Assembly: GCF_000003815.2 (NCBI RefSeq)
Contig: NC_049989.1
Span: 5,581,245-5,645,244, forward strand
Direction: 5' to 3'
Source: Branchiostoma floridae
Lineage: Eukaryota; Chordata; Leptocardii; Amphioxiformes; Branchiostomatidae
DNA: 64,000 nucleotides
In this document: positions 1 to 15,298 of the stretch, one piece after another
Numbering within the stretch: position 1 is the first letter of the stretch
Layout: every line of letters begins with the position of its first letter
Notes under the pieces: model-generated
Told to the model about the DNA's origin: nothing
The model's database searches: none
The model's input: the letters and a program-made list of their open reading frames with translations, nothing else
Program-made: the position numbers and the translations under genes

Positions 1-2002
1 TTAATTTTGTGACCCTGAACAGACTACAAATACACAGGCTCTTTGTCCTGGATGAACCACTATAAGCCAGTTTCAAGGACATGCAGTTTCAATGGACCAT
101 ATGATTGTAAGTACTTGTATATATGACTACATGTCAGTGTGGACCTTATGAGGTGATACTGAAGCTTTTTAGGAAGCTGTCTTAGACCCTTCAGGACAAG
201 ACAGAGACATGTGATACTGAAAATTATAATATAAAACTTATTAAAAGTAGTGCTAGTGTTATGACACAAACTACAAATGAGCACATTGGAAATGAAAGGT
301 TTTGATTTACTGCATTCAACTAAGAGTATAAAGCAGAAAAGATAAGTAAAAAAAGTTGCATCTTAACTATAAATGTTAGTAAATCACCTCTGTAAGTTGC
401 AATATATCATGAAAAATCATGCTGCTGAAAATTAACTAGGGGTTGGAAAGAAATTGCCACAACATACTGGTGGCTGTTCACAAGACTTAAGACATGACCA
501 CTTGAAAGTCTTATGTTATAAAACAGCAAACATACACCACATGTACAGTGCAAAATGTACTTAAGTCCAATGAACCAAAAGCTCAAATTACCAACCTCAA
601 AATTGACACCACAAACAATGCATATGTAGCTTGCAGGCTACAAACATAATGGCCAAGACCCATAATGGCCGTCCTTAATGACAACTGCTGTACTACAAAT
701 GGCGCGAAAGAATTTAACAAGGCGCAGAAACCCTGAGAAAGTGATTATGTAGATAGGGCGAGGAAAGATATTACGTCTCAGCGAGACACAGGCAAGGAGT
801 ACAAGTCACAGTCTACCAACCTCTCGGCCACTTCTGTCGGAGTCGACTTGGTCGAGTCATGATGATGGCCGACGTGCGTTTTCGACTCGGGTGAAATCTC
901 GATCACCAAAGTCCAGTTCTGTGGTGCCTTGATCATAATTACCGTCAACACTTGTACAGAAAGCAACAAACTCAGAGCATGTGTTCCACCCACTACACCG
1001 AGAACTGAGGTGATTGGATGCAGGTGCTGCACTGCCAGGTGTTAGGACCACAACTAATAGCAGGGGAGAGAACAGCTTATCCGGGCCTTAGCGTCTGTCC
1101 AAATGGCAGGCGTGCCTGCGTGCAGCATTCTTTCTACTGGGGTTTGGCTAATGCGGTTTACTGACAAAGAGGGTAAAAAGCTGCCTGAGGGGACCAAAGT
1201 GGGACGTCATCGGGTCTGGCATTGCTCCTCCTCGCCCGGCCCGCTTGCCCCCAGGGCACTGGTTTTGCGAGGATCCTCAGAAGTTCGCTGGAGTGTGACT
1301 GAGATCTCGTGACGTTCTTGTGACACGTGTCTTGGCAAGGCAACGGCCGAAACAAAAGGGTTACAGCAGGGGTACAGCAATGACAAAGGTGTGACACTGT
1401 GAAGAGTGTGCTAAATGGGACTCTCTAGGTCCTTGACATTCGACACTCATACTAGATCTATACCGGTCAGCTGTTTATATATCACAGCGCCAACTTCGTA
1501 GAAACTTCAAATTTTTCAACTGACAGTTTTCAACTTACCCTTACAGACGTTTATAACCTAATTTCCAATGGGTCTTCCCAGTGCACAACCTACAGGATTG
1601 TTTATTCGATCCATCCCTATTATACTTCAACACCTACGCGCATGAAACCCGTTGCAGTGTTGGAAACTTCTGCACAATATTTTTCACTCACCTGTCAGCT
1701 GGAGGCTACCCAAGTTACTTCCGGTTTGGTGTAAATCTCGTACAATACCGCGAGAACAAGGACGAGTGTTCTTGCCATCTCAACAAACGCACCTACCGAT
1801 CTTCAATTTTGCACGGCCAAAGTAAAAGACAAGACAGAGTAAATATGACAAAATTTAATCAAAAGAAATACTGGCATATTACAAAGCAAATACCTGAGCT
1901 TTTTTATAGATCTTTCTCTTTTATTTGCCCCAGAGTCTCTGAGAAGTAAAAATTGCGTTTGGAAGTTCTCCCTGACTTTTAGATAGGGAAACCCGTCCAC
2001 GG
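1..2002. other. Upstream region without a recognised gene
   Basis: I could not assign a gene here. Short open frames exist on both strands (for example minus 778-1032 and plus 1581-1949), but none shows a recognisable domain or a convincing exon with splice sites that joins another exon. The right edge must hold the RPL23A promoter, because the RPL23A start codon lies at 2018. An exon of an unrecognised gene cannot be excluded around 770-1400, where GC content rises. Confidence 0.4.
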
Positions 2003-2011
2003 TCTCTTTCC
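2003..2011 (+). promoter_or_regulatory. Candidate 5' TOP (terminal oligopyrimidine) start of RPL23A mRNA
   Basis: A pyrimidine run, TCTCTTTCC, lies 7-15 bases before the RPL23A start codon. Ribosomal protein mRNAs of animals usually begin with a C followed by a pyrimidine tract and have very short 5' UTRs, which couples their translation to mTOR signalling. The position fits, but the actual transcription start is inferred. Confidence 0.45.
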
Positions 2012-2017
2012 AAAATC

Positions 2018-5276
<3,259 letters not shown>

Positions 5277-5420
5277 GCTGCTGGAACTTTCTTGGAGTCT
5301 GGAGAAGCAGAGAGTCTGCTGGATACAAATGATATACAAAAAACTTCCAACATTAAAGTCTGGAAAATGTGATCCTTGTTGTGGTTTCTCTTTGTGTTTG
5401 TTTGATAGTAGGTGGTACAA

Positions 5421-5426
5421 AATAAA
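5421..5426 (+). terminator. Polyadenylation signal AATAAA of RPL23A
   Basis: A canonical AATAAA lies 145 bases after the RPL23A stop codon and is followed by a T/GT-rich stretch (GTTGTTTTTTTC), as expected for cleavage about 15-25 bases later. Confidence 0.75.
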
Positions 5427-5973
5427 GTTGTTTTTTTCTATACCTGCAGTGCAGCAGCTACAGAAATTATGAGGTATCCTTAGGGCTAATAATTAGGGAT
5501 GATAAATAGCTGTCTGGAGAGGTAACTACAATTGAATCCATGAAGCCAATGGAAGGACACATGACCATTACACTAGCATGTTTTCTGTTTTTTTTTCAGT
5601 GACGGTAAGAAAAACAACTTTGGCATGCAGTGATAGCTGAAGGTACAACTATCTTAAATAGATTGTAACTCACCTATTTGCACAAACTTTGACACCACAT
5701 GGTACATGAAAAAGCAATCTGAACTTGTTTATTCATTTTCTGTGTGAAGTACAAACAACATAATCATGGTGACCAGGTTATATGACGTGAAAAATGCAAG
5801 CACAGTTCTCATGACTGACTTAAATGCTCGGCTTCATAAGAGGAATGGTTGTTTTGAAAATAATCTCCAACACAATTGGGTACAATCCAAATAAAACTTC
5901 AAATTGCACTGAAAATAGACATAAATGTAGGTGGGATTTTACTCCCTTGATTAATTCTGTTTTGACCCCTTGT

Positions 5974-5979
5974 TTTATT
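5974..5979 (-). terminator. Candidate polyadenylation signal of the transglutaminase gene
   Basis: On the minus strand this is AATAAA, 133 bases after the transglutaminase stop codon (6112). Further AATAAA hexamers on the same strand lie near 6063 and 5728, so the exact site is not settled. The stretch between the two convergent genes (5445-6111) shows no other gene. Confidence 0.4.
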
Positions 5980-6111
5980 GACTTAAACAACAATGACAAA
6001 CGTCCACAGCAGAACACATACTAAAGATATGGTACTCTTATAAATTTTGCTTCCTATAACGTTTTATTTTACAGCAATAGAAACTACAAGGACACTTTCT
6101 GACTAAGCATG

Positions 6112-9100
6112 TTATTCGTCTATAACGTCGTCCTCTGTGACCTGTATTTCCAAATGTCCCTGTACATCGTGGAGTTGTTTGGACTGGAAGTTAGCGATGA
6201 TCTTCCTGCTGCCCGGTCGGACTGGCTTCATGGTCACTAACGTCCTGGCAGCTTCCAGGGGACGGACATCTCTGAAATAATCAATAGAAAAATGCACTTT
6301 TTGCAATCGTAAATAAATACTCAAAACTAAAACTGTTAAGGCAGTCTACGCGTTCAGAAAACAGTTCATAGTTCAATTAGTGATAGTAAGAACGTGTACT
6401 AGTACAAATGTAGTAGCAGTCGTAAGTACATGTAGCTTTACACTTGCATTGTAAACCCCAAAACTTGAACAGATGCAAATTGTCACTCAAGAAAACTCGC
6501 TTCAACTTTTCAAGCATTAGATCCGAATAGCCATAAGTTTGACAATATATTACCTTAAGGAACGTTTAAGAAGTCATTTGCTCAAGGGCCGAAGTTTATA
6601 AATGTCGTCCTTACCTGTATGAAATGAGCTTCGGTTTCTGGATTCCCGGTCCCTCGACGTGGAACTCCGTGTTTGTAAGTTTGACTGCTAGAGGGTTCTT
6701 GAAAGACAACTCGACCACAAACTCTTCTCCGACGGGGAAGTCAGACCTTTCTCTGGCGGGGATCTAAGGATGAAAACGTACAATTGATATCTAGATCTTG
6801 TCATCTATCCAGGACATACGTCTACGTTTGAGCCATGGACATTTTGCGCACAATATGTTTTTTTTATTATGAAAAAGCAGTTCTAAGAATATCTGTAATG
6901 GAATGCGGCGTGTAGGTCGATTTGAGGTTCAAAGTTTAAACAAACAAAATCACTAAATGTATAATTGATTATGGACATTAAGACTATCCCTGGTGCTGAA
7001 ACGACATCCAGTTAAACACCCCCTTTTAGTATTTTGCGACTGTAACTCATAGCGAAAGAAAAGCGTCCTTGCCACCCATTTTCTGTTCTTAACGTCTCTC
7101 TGACAGAATACACTTCAGTATAGGTGACAGAGTTGTCCTTGGTGCTGAAAAGACATCTATTGCAGAGACAAGTTTTTTTTCCAAATTCTACACAGCAGAA
7201 GGTCCAAGCTAGTTGCTACTGTTGTACGACTGCATATATTGATGTGCTCCATTCATGAAAGCAGATTCCCTTAGCTTATCTTACGACGAAGGTGACTAGG
7301 TCCTTACGTGAATGTTGAGCTTGGGCACGCTGAAGCGGAAGTCTGTCTGCCCGGCAAACGTGCACTTGTTCTCCTTGACTCGCCCCAACAGGTTGAGTTT
7401 GATGGCACCCTGGTCCACCAGATAGGACATGTACTGGGCGGGCTCAATCTGTGCGTGTAAAGTCATTTCTGGAAAGAACAAGCGAGGAAAGAAATTGAGC
7501 GAAAACATGCATAGAAGAGCTCAGTACATGTATTTTCTAGGTTTCCTAATTAGTCTGAATTTCAGAAATAGGGGTAACGTTACGATTTCACACAGAGGTT
7601 CATTCCTGGTACTCTTCGTGAACCCTTTATTCTTAGTGGCTAGGACCAATATACTTCTGCAATGGACGATAAACCCACATTCACTCCTCTATGGATAATT
7701 AGTCCTAACGTAACATAGAGAATCAAATGTATTTTGAGTTTTCTCACGTCCATTTGGCTGTAGGGTCACCACAAACTTCTCCTTATGAAACTGTGTGACC
7801 GGCACCCCCGTGTAGTACATGGTATGTGCCGTCAGGAACATGCTGACGCTCCTCTCTTGGTTGCTATGGTTACGCAGCGTCACGCTGGCCGTGAAATCGT
7901 GTCCTACGATGACCTCTTTTGGAGCATTAATGGAAAACTCGACGTCCGCCTTCTCCGGTCTCTCGCCGTACGTGTGCGGTCTGCTGCCGTGGCTCACCGC
8001 CTTTTCAACAGCAAGTCGCTCTTCTTCCGTGCCTAGTGGGAGTAAAGTATTCAAATAACTGCGGACACACACCAACACATACAAACAAATACTTCCGTGA
8101 AAGGAGGTACCAATTCAGGACTAATAATACAGAGCAGTAAAACGTCGGTACTTCATACCCTCGGAATACTTGTAATGGTCTGTGATGTCTTCTCTCTCGT
8201 CCTTCCCTACTGCCTTGGTGCTGATTTTCACGCCTATACCCTTTTCCTGCTGCCACACCTGGGAGTATAGTAAAATAACACAACATGTTCACATTCAGAA
8301 GGAGTATTTTCAGTTTTGTCTTTCTGGTGTGATCTATCTTTTTTTATGTTAGCTAAAGATTTTGAACGAACAAAAACTCACACCACGAGTAGCAAAGATT
8401 TTTTAAAAGTTCTCTACAAAATCATGTTTCAACGTCCAATCGTAGTTAAACGCGATGCATATTTCTAACCCATGATCGGCTCTCATTAAGAGTATGTTCA
8501 AAAACTCCTGTCTCCGACTAACAGCCTACTTCACGATGTGCATTCAGTTTGCAAAAGTAAACAACGCATGCTCAGTGATCTTCGAAAAAGATGTTGATTT
8601 GACCCCTCCCCCCCCCCCCCCTACCTGGTACATGGGCCCGTCCTCAGGACACACCCATGAGATGCTGTCGGCGTTGACCTCTGCGAAGATGAACTTGGCG
8701 TCGTAACCATAGTAAACATGGCCGTTCTTAATGGCATGGACAGACGCCGGACCGCACTTGTAGTGCCCTATTGAGGAAGATACAAGAAAACGTAAGAAAA
8801 TAAGTATAAAAATTATTATATTATTATTAAAGATTATTATTATCATCATTATTATTAAACATAATGTGAAAATATACCTCTTACACATGTGTCACTGACG
8901 AAAGGTAGTGAATGCTGTCTGAAACGTCTGACCGTTTCTAAAAGCTTATTAAGCCGTTGCTTGAGTAACTAAATTTATTATTTGGCGTATCATTTTGCGT
9001 GTATTCTAAGCTTCATCGACGTATGTGTTACACACATATATGCAATCATTGTGAAATTGGAAAAAAAGTGAAATAAACAGTGATTCAACAGTTAAACTTG

Positions 9101-12100
9101 TGACTTGATGAAAGATGTATTCAGCAAGTCTTTGGCAATGTCCTTACCCTCGCTTGTCTCCTGCGGTGTGGCGTCGAACGCCTGCCAGCCGCCATACCCA
9201 GCCGGCAGGTCCGGCCGGGTCATCCACGCCTCGTTCCACACGTGGAAATTCCTGCGGTACGGAGAAATGGACAAACTTCTTAATTCCACGATTCCGGGCC
9301 TGGTACCATCTAACGAGCATAGACTAACGACTTTGGTCAGACTCTGGGTTGATAACGCTAAAACCTGCAATACAGTCAAACCTGTCTATAGCGGCCACTC
9401 AAGGGACCGGACAAATTTGGCCACTATAGACAGGTGGCCTCTGTATAGAGGTGGCAACTTGTAGATAAAATACCCAAGGGACCGACAAAAAGTGGCCACT
9501 ATGGACAGGTGGCCCCTCTGTAGAGGTGGCCCCTAATACAGGTTTGACTGTAGTTACTTTTTCTTGTTCTTTTCTAGGCTTGTGTGAGTTATGAGGTACC
9601 TGAAGTTGTTAGAAGCTGTCAAAACTCCCATATTTGATATTCATTCTTAAATATGAACCACATGATCGAAAAATGAAATGGTGGCCGTGGCAAGAATGAG
9701 CTAGTTGTTTCTCACCATGTTGAGTCCGTGTTGAGGTAGTCGATGGGTGTGAACTCCTCGTCGTAGTGGATGTCGACCACCAGGTTCCCGTCCGTGTCGT
9801 GCGCCGAGGCGAAATTGGTCACGCTGCGGGACGGGATGCCCAGGCTGCGGAGAACTGGGGGAGAAACGTTCGATTGATATGACAGTAATAAAATGAAACT
9901 GTCTAATGGTGCGGCTATTTGTTACCATCGTCAGGAAGGTTGATGGTTTAGGGTGCGTCTGTTTGTCTATGTGTTTGTGAACAACATAACCCGAGAAGTT
10001 ATGGGTGAATCTTTATAGGTAGAGAGTATAAAGAGCCCCGGTAGAAACCGGATGGTACCCAGGCTATATGTTGGCACAAGGAGGAAACGCGTGCATTGTG
10101 ACATTTTGGGTCCATTGGTGACTTTCTATGGTATTGCAGTGGAACTTCTGATTTTGATATCTCGTGTTCTAAAAATTGTCTTATTAGGGAATAAAATCAA
10201 ATCTCTAGACTTCCAGGGACCAATGATAATGTGCTTTAGTGAATGACTGTAACATTTTATAGCACTTATAAATATTCATTCCACTCCCACGGTACCTGAA
10301 GTGGTAACGCCTGCGAACACCCAGCACTGCCCGTAACAGACGGGTTCCTTCCTGACGTGGTACTGCTGCAGGATCTCCACGCTGCCGTTCCAGGCGCTCG
10401 GGCGGATGCCGTCCTCATACTCCCCCGACCAGTTCCCTACCAGCACCCCGTCCTCGTCCTGACTGTTCACCTGGCGGTACAACAGAGACACAGCAAGAGA
10501 GTTGGTTTGCTCGGGAGCCCAAACATACACCACTTGTTCTTAACATCACAAGCTATCTGCCAGTAAAAATTAAGACCACAGCAAGTCCAGATCAAAAGAT
10601 GAAAAATCGAAGTTCTGTTGCAGTACCAAGGCCACATACCAAAGGGGTTAAAATCGACTTTGACCTTCCTCTTCCCAACACCTAGCTACCCACTACCAAA
10701 TGTCATAGTAGAGGTTGTTGAGTTATGTTGACTACAATCGGAAACACACACACAAAACTGTATCCCCATTTTCATAGAGATAAATCTGGTCTGTTCCCTC
10801 TTTTCGTTGTACAATGGTCTACTGTCAAATTTTGTTATGAAAAGCGCCATCACCAAGTCTACACGACTTTGACCAACCATTTTGGAGACGACTCTGACGA
10901 GCCTTATCGGGTCCCACCGCGCCCTTGGTGGAAACTTGGCTTTGTCCAGGAGTTCAAGCGAGGCGTCTAGAACAGGCATCTCGAACTGCGGAACGGAAAC
11001 AAGAAAGATATTTACAGAATTACTACAACTATCTGTATCCTAGAATTTCAATAGCTTATAAACTGTCATGGTTTCAATTATTGATGAATGTTGAAATTGA
11101 GAACTTCGGTGTTGAAAGCAAAGTATGGATCAGTTCACCAAGAAAAACGGTTGGCCATGGAAGAATCAGAATCCCAGCTCAAACTGGGTCTGTTCAGTCC
11201 GACTAGCTCAGTAAAGTGCATTCGCATCGATCGTCTTCTGTACTCAGTCAGCTACTTCCAACTTATTTGTTCTCTTCATCCTGTAGTTCCTCCTTCACCC
11301 GTTAACTGTCATTGTAGAAAAAAAAAGATTAGTACGGTCTCCGACTCTCCGCTGTACTTGTGTTCCTTACCTGTCCGTAGTTCCAGGGCCTCTCCATGAC
11401 TTGTCTCTTGTTACCGACGTAAATGATGCCGGATTCGTTCATGATGTATTCCTGCAGCTCTTCTTCGTCGTTCAGGTACACAGAATCGTCTGAAAATAAA
11501 TGAATGAATCGAGCTCAACCAAAACGTGGTTTTGGTAGTTCTTTAACACAAATGCAGTGAACAGTGGACCACGTACGGCTTAAGCCCGTTCCGTCATAAT
11601 GTGCCGACCTTTTCAAGCTAGTTATTAGTGTCCTGTGAGCGAAACAGCAGAATTTGAAAAATCTTTACCTTTTGCATATGAATCCTATTGAAGTGCGCAC
11701 CAAACGTTTTCCCATGGTCCCAGACTGTCTCCTTACCTTTACACCATGGGTTGAAGAGTATGTAGATGTGTGAGTACGGGTCCCTCTCTGTCCGGTACTT
11801 GTGTCCGTCCAGTATCGTCTCTACAACTATGCTGTACCTGATGAACAAGAGGACGAAACGTGACGAGAAGACCAGAATCTCCAAAAGGTCGTCATAGGCA
11901 AACAGTTAGTGTAAGTCATAAGACTAGAAACAACAAATCATCAGTGCAACCGACAAGACCAAACTATTAGATGCATATGAAATGCGTCGTACATATGAAA
12001 TTACAAAATTCATTGAAAACGATGTCGTGTACTATCCTTACTTCCCGACGATAGCGTTGGGCGGCGCCTGGACTAACAGGTCGATGGTCTTCAGACCCTT

Positions 12101-15100
12101 GTCCGTGACCTTTGCTCCCCATGACGTGCCGCCCAGAGGACTGTCCACCGGCACCCGGGCCAATGTGCCGTCACTGATCTTCGGGGAGTCGCCTTTAATT
12201 TTGTACATCGGAATATGAAAGATTAGTTGGGATAAGTCTTATTTAGAGAAAGGTCTACGCCACACTCCCAAACCGGGCAGCTTTCGGGAACGAAAAATAT
12301 GAAATAAAAGACACCAAACTCCACAAGACGTAAGGAAAATAGCCGTTTGCATATCTGTTTATGTTTCTACGTATACATTTCTCTTTATAAAAAAATTAGT
12401 TTCCACAAACAGCCCGACTGGGTTTCGGTTTGGAAATGTGACGTTAGCCTTAGCGAGAGGAAAGAATACAACCCCGTGGTTATCTATGAGTACACCAATT
12501 ATATCTATAAATCACATAATGAAAGATATTTGATATCTTTTGTTTTCGCAATGTTGACTCAACAACCTGAAAGTCCAGCACTACCTAAGGACAAAAAACA
12601 ACCTCAATCAAATAAGCAAATCCCCATTTATCGACTCTGAAGTTACCTGTGTGAAACTCGAGCGTGACTTGTGAGTTTTCCTCCGTGTAAGGTTTGTCGA
12701 AGGCGAGGCTGAGTTGGAAGGGCTGTCCGCGCCTGACGATCAGCTGGAAGCTCTCGTACTCCTCCGTGTGGTGAGCGCGCCGGTTGTAGGACAACCGGAA
12801 ATACACGTCAGACACCTGCAGGCACTGGTCTGGGGATGGAGAGATGACAAGCGTGAATACATGAATGGAAGTTCAAGAGGAGGAGCTTTTGGAGCATATA
12901 TCTTTGGCTCTTTCTATCATTTTATGTGCTATTTTGATCTAGAACCATGTACCCTATGTCTTATGTATACCATAGTGGCCAAAAAGTAATGTCAAAGGGC
13001 AGTTTGGTGGCATTAACATGTAAGTAGAGTTATTGATACAACCAACAATATTCTTCTTACATTTCACCCAACCAGTCAACTCTTTCAGAGGTCTGAAGGT
13101 TGATTTTATATATACAAGCTTGATGGAACTGTTAAAATAGGATGGAGGCGTTATTTGAGTCAAAACAACCTCTGAGGCCTGAATAAACTTCAGAGAGTGC
13201 CTGGAATGACGTCATTGTCGCTAATTGATGGGCTAGGGGAGGCTAGAGGAGGGGTGATTGGAAAGGGCGGGGCTCTTTGGACGCCTAGGGGGCAAAGACT
13301 CAAGCTTATAATCACCAGGTGTATTTTGCCAGCCAGTAGGTACCCATTATGAGTAATGAGGCTGATTAACGTGGTCGAGGCACCTCCTCGAGCACGGGAC
13401 CCCCGTTTTACGTCCCTCCCGGAAGACGATTTCGTGGAAAGCTTCGTGAGGCTACAGCAATCCGGACGTCCTTGGTTGGTCTCCCATCCAAGCACTGTCC
13501 GGACCGTCGCGTTGCTTAACTTCCGAGATCGAGGGATCGGGTGTACCAACGCGCCACGCGGCCGTAGCATCGGCTACATTAGAATTCTTTGATGTTTTTT
13601 ATTTTGTGAGAGGATTTATAATTGTTTCTAGAAAATTTTGCGTAGAAAGCAAATGACAGCTTCAGTAGTTTACTACAATGCTTCACTAAGAAGAACACGC
13701 CATTGCATCGAGGTCATACAAGTGCGCAAGACGTCCTTCATGACCAGTTAACCTTAAATCATCAGTTTCATGTCCATCTCTGGCTTAGTATACTCAATCA
13801 GTCTCATTTGTCGCTTTGTAAGCAAACTTAATCGTCCAATAGTCTGCAACACATTGATGGCAAGATTGCCAAGAAGCATTTTAAAGATTTTGAAGTTTTG
13901 GGTATAATATGTGGGTTGTAAGTCTATTGATATCGAACATAACGCGCACAGAATTGATGGGTCAGTTTTGACCGGTGATCGACCCTACCCAGGCTGAAAG
14001 ATTCATCACGTCAGGTGTTGGTGACAGACATGGCAGCAATGTGTCATCTTCAGTAGGCCAGGTATGTGTACTCTCCAAGCAGAGGTAAGGCTCCGGCAGT
14101 TTTTTTTACGTTTTTTTTACTAATTTTAGTCGTTTTTATCGGGTTTTCTATTTCGTATTCTATTTTGCTTCGTATTGATATAATGCATTACAAAAAAGAA
14201 TACCCAATAAAAACGACTAAAAAAAACCTTAAAAAAACACCCGGAGCCTAACCCCCGCTCGGAGAGTAAGGTATGTTTGCATCTGTTCGAATTTTTATGC
14301 ACAACAACTCAATAGCCAGCTGGATCCCAGGATTAGCGCACAACAAGTGTACTGCACAATGTTCACAATGAATCCCGAACTCTTACAAAGCGACAAGTGT
14401 TTGAAATACGTACGTACGATCATCCCAGATTTAGAGTTATTTTGATGACTGTCAGTAAAACAATCACAATAATTTTAATTTTCGTTCCTTAGCTTCATGT
14501 CGACAAGGAGCATCTTTTATTATAGTTCACTAACGGTTGACGATAGAGAATGCCATACTACCCACACGCATCTGGTTAGACTGACCCTTAAACCTTGACC
14601 ATTGCCCAATTATGGTCAGTATGTCAATGAACTTGGTTGATCTTGTTTTCATGATGGCGGGCAGAGTGTACACGCTCTGGCATGTGCATATGGATCTATG
14701 TTTTAACACTAAATAAACACGTTAGGTCAAACGTTTTCAGGCAATTTTCATGACAAAACTAGGGCCTGGCACGGACGATTCATACATCGTCCGAGATAAC
14801 TCTCCAGTAAAATTTGGATGATCAACAAAATAATACGCATTCAACACGTCCGTCGTAATAGCGACTGCACCCATCAATTTACTGAACTGCCAATATGCCA
14901 ATTCTAGTTCTAAGAGCAAAATGATATATTTTATGGTCTTGTTTGCCTCTATGTTCTTGACTATCTCTACGTCAACTAGCTTGTTATCTGTGATACTAAA
15001 TCTGAGGCACGACAAGAGTGTTAATTCTGTGTCTGTTATCTCAGTTGTGGGGTAAACAGATATGCCTGTCGTTACATTTGCATCCACAGTTGGTATGGGT

Positions 15101-15298
15101 AATTGCTATACAATGTATAACTGTGCAAGGAAAGAGGAACTGGCGAATCATCTTACCGAGGTTCTCTGCCAGAAGCGTGAGCCTCCGAGGGCCGGGAGCG
15201 TTGCCGGCAGATCGCGCGGTTCTTGCGTTCGCCACGGGCTCGACATTTACCGGCTGCAGATCCTTCTCTTCCCTGTTCTTGGATACGCACTTCCCCAT
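6112..15298 (-). CDS. Transglutaminase (protein-glutamine gamma-glutamyltransferase), TGM1/annulin-like, 15 coding exons, 739 aa
   Basis: Calcium-dependent enzyme that cross-links glutamine and lysine side chains of proteins. Exons in transcript order: 15298-15157, 12829-12647, 12192-12042, 11837-11737, 11489-11371, 10985-10878, 10470-10296, 9854-9716, 9251-9148, 8767-8625, 8258-8159, 8032-7748, 7468-7308, 6763-6615, 6271-6112. All phases join and total 740 codons. Domain order: N-terminal beta-sandwich (exons 1-4), catalytic core (exons 5-11) with YGQCWVF (Cys317), NFHVWNE (His376) and [10 protein letters not shown] (Asp399), and the transition-state Trp in [10 protein letters not shown] (about residue 295), then two beta-barrels (exons 12-15). 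The Cys-His-Asp spacing matches TG2. The N terminus MGKCVSKN offers Gly2 for myristoylation and Cys4 for palmitoylation, as in membrane-bound TGM1 and arthropod annulin. The exon 6 donor is a weak GTTGGT. A non-coding first exon may exist upstream. Orthology to one vertebrate TGM is not decided. Confidence 0.95.
9371..9552. mobile_element. Mariner-type MITE in a transglutaminase intron
   Basis: Terminal inverted repeats CAGTCAAACCTGT and ACAGGTTTGACTG are perfect over 13 bases and flanked on both sides by TA, the target duplication typical of Tc1/mariner elements. Inside are two diverged copies of a unit of roughly 85 bases, each with AAGGGACCG(G)ACAAA followed by TGGCCACTAT(A/G)GACAGGTGGCC. 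It has no open frame. It lies between exons 8 and 9 of the transglutaminase gene. Confidence 0.75.
13200..13567 (-). mobile_element. 5S rRNA-derived SINE (SINE3/DeuSINE-like head)
   Basis: Read on the minus strand from 13567, about 120 bases match 5S rRNA in order: CTACGGCC near the start, CTCGATCTCGGAAGTTAAGC, GTGCTTGGATGGGAGACC and GCTGTAG at the end. These cover the 5' end, the box A/intermediate region and box C of the internal promoter. It is too diverged to be a working 5S gene. It continues into a non-5S body (GGGAGGGACGT...GGGGTCCCGTG), as in 5S-headed SINEs of deuterostomes. It lies in intron 1 of the transglutaminase gene, in the same orientation as the gene. The 3' end is not sharply defined. 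Confidence 0.7.
14060..14276. mobile_element. Foldback MITE with 8-bp target duplication
   Basis: Inverted arms begin TACTCTCC and end GGAGAGTA. The arms include GGCTCCGG against CCGGAGCC and TAGTCGTTTTTAT against ATAAAAACGACTA. AGGTATGT flanks both sides (14060-14067 and 14269-14276). The left end carries CTCTCCAAGCAGAGG, close to the terminal motif of the element at 41882. It lies in intron 1 of the transglutaminase gene. A minus-strand open frame next to it (14737-15087) shows no recognisable domain. Confidence 0.72.

Noticed and set aside
13445-13567. Functional 5S rRNA gene
   Set aside because: Too many substitutions in the conserved helices, and it continues into a SINE-like body; called as a 5S-derived element instead.
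14737-15087. 116-codon minus-strand open frame next to transglutaminase exon 1
   Set aside because: No recognisable domain, lies in intron 1 and has no matching splice structure; likely chance or an old transposon piece.
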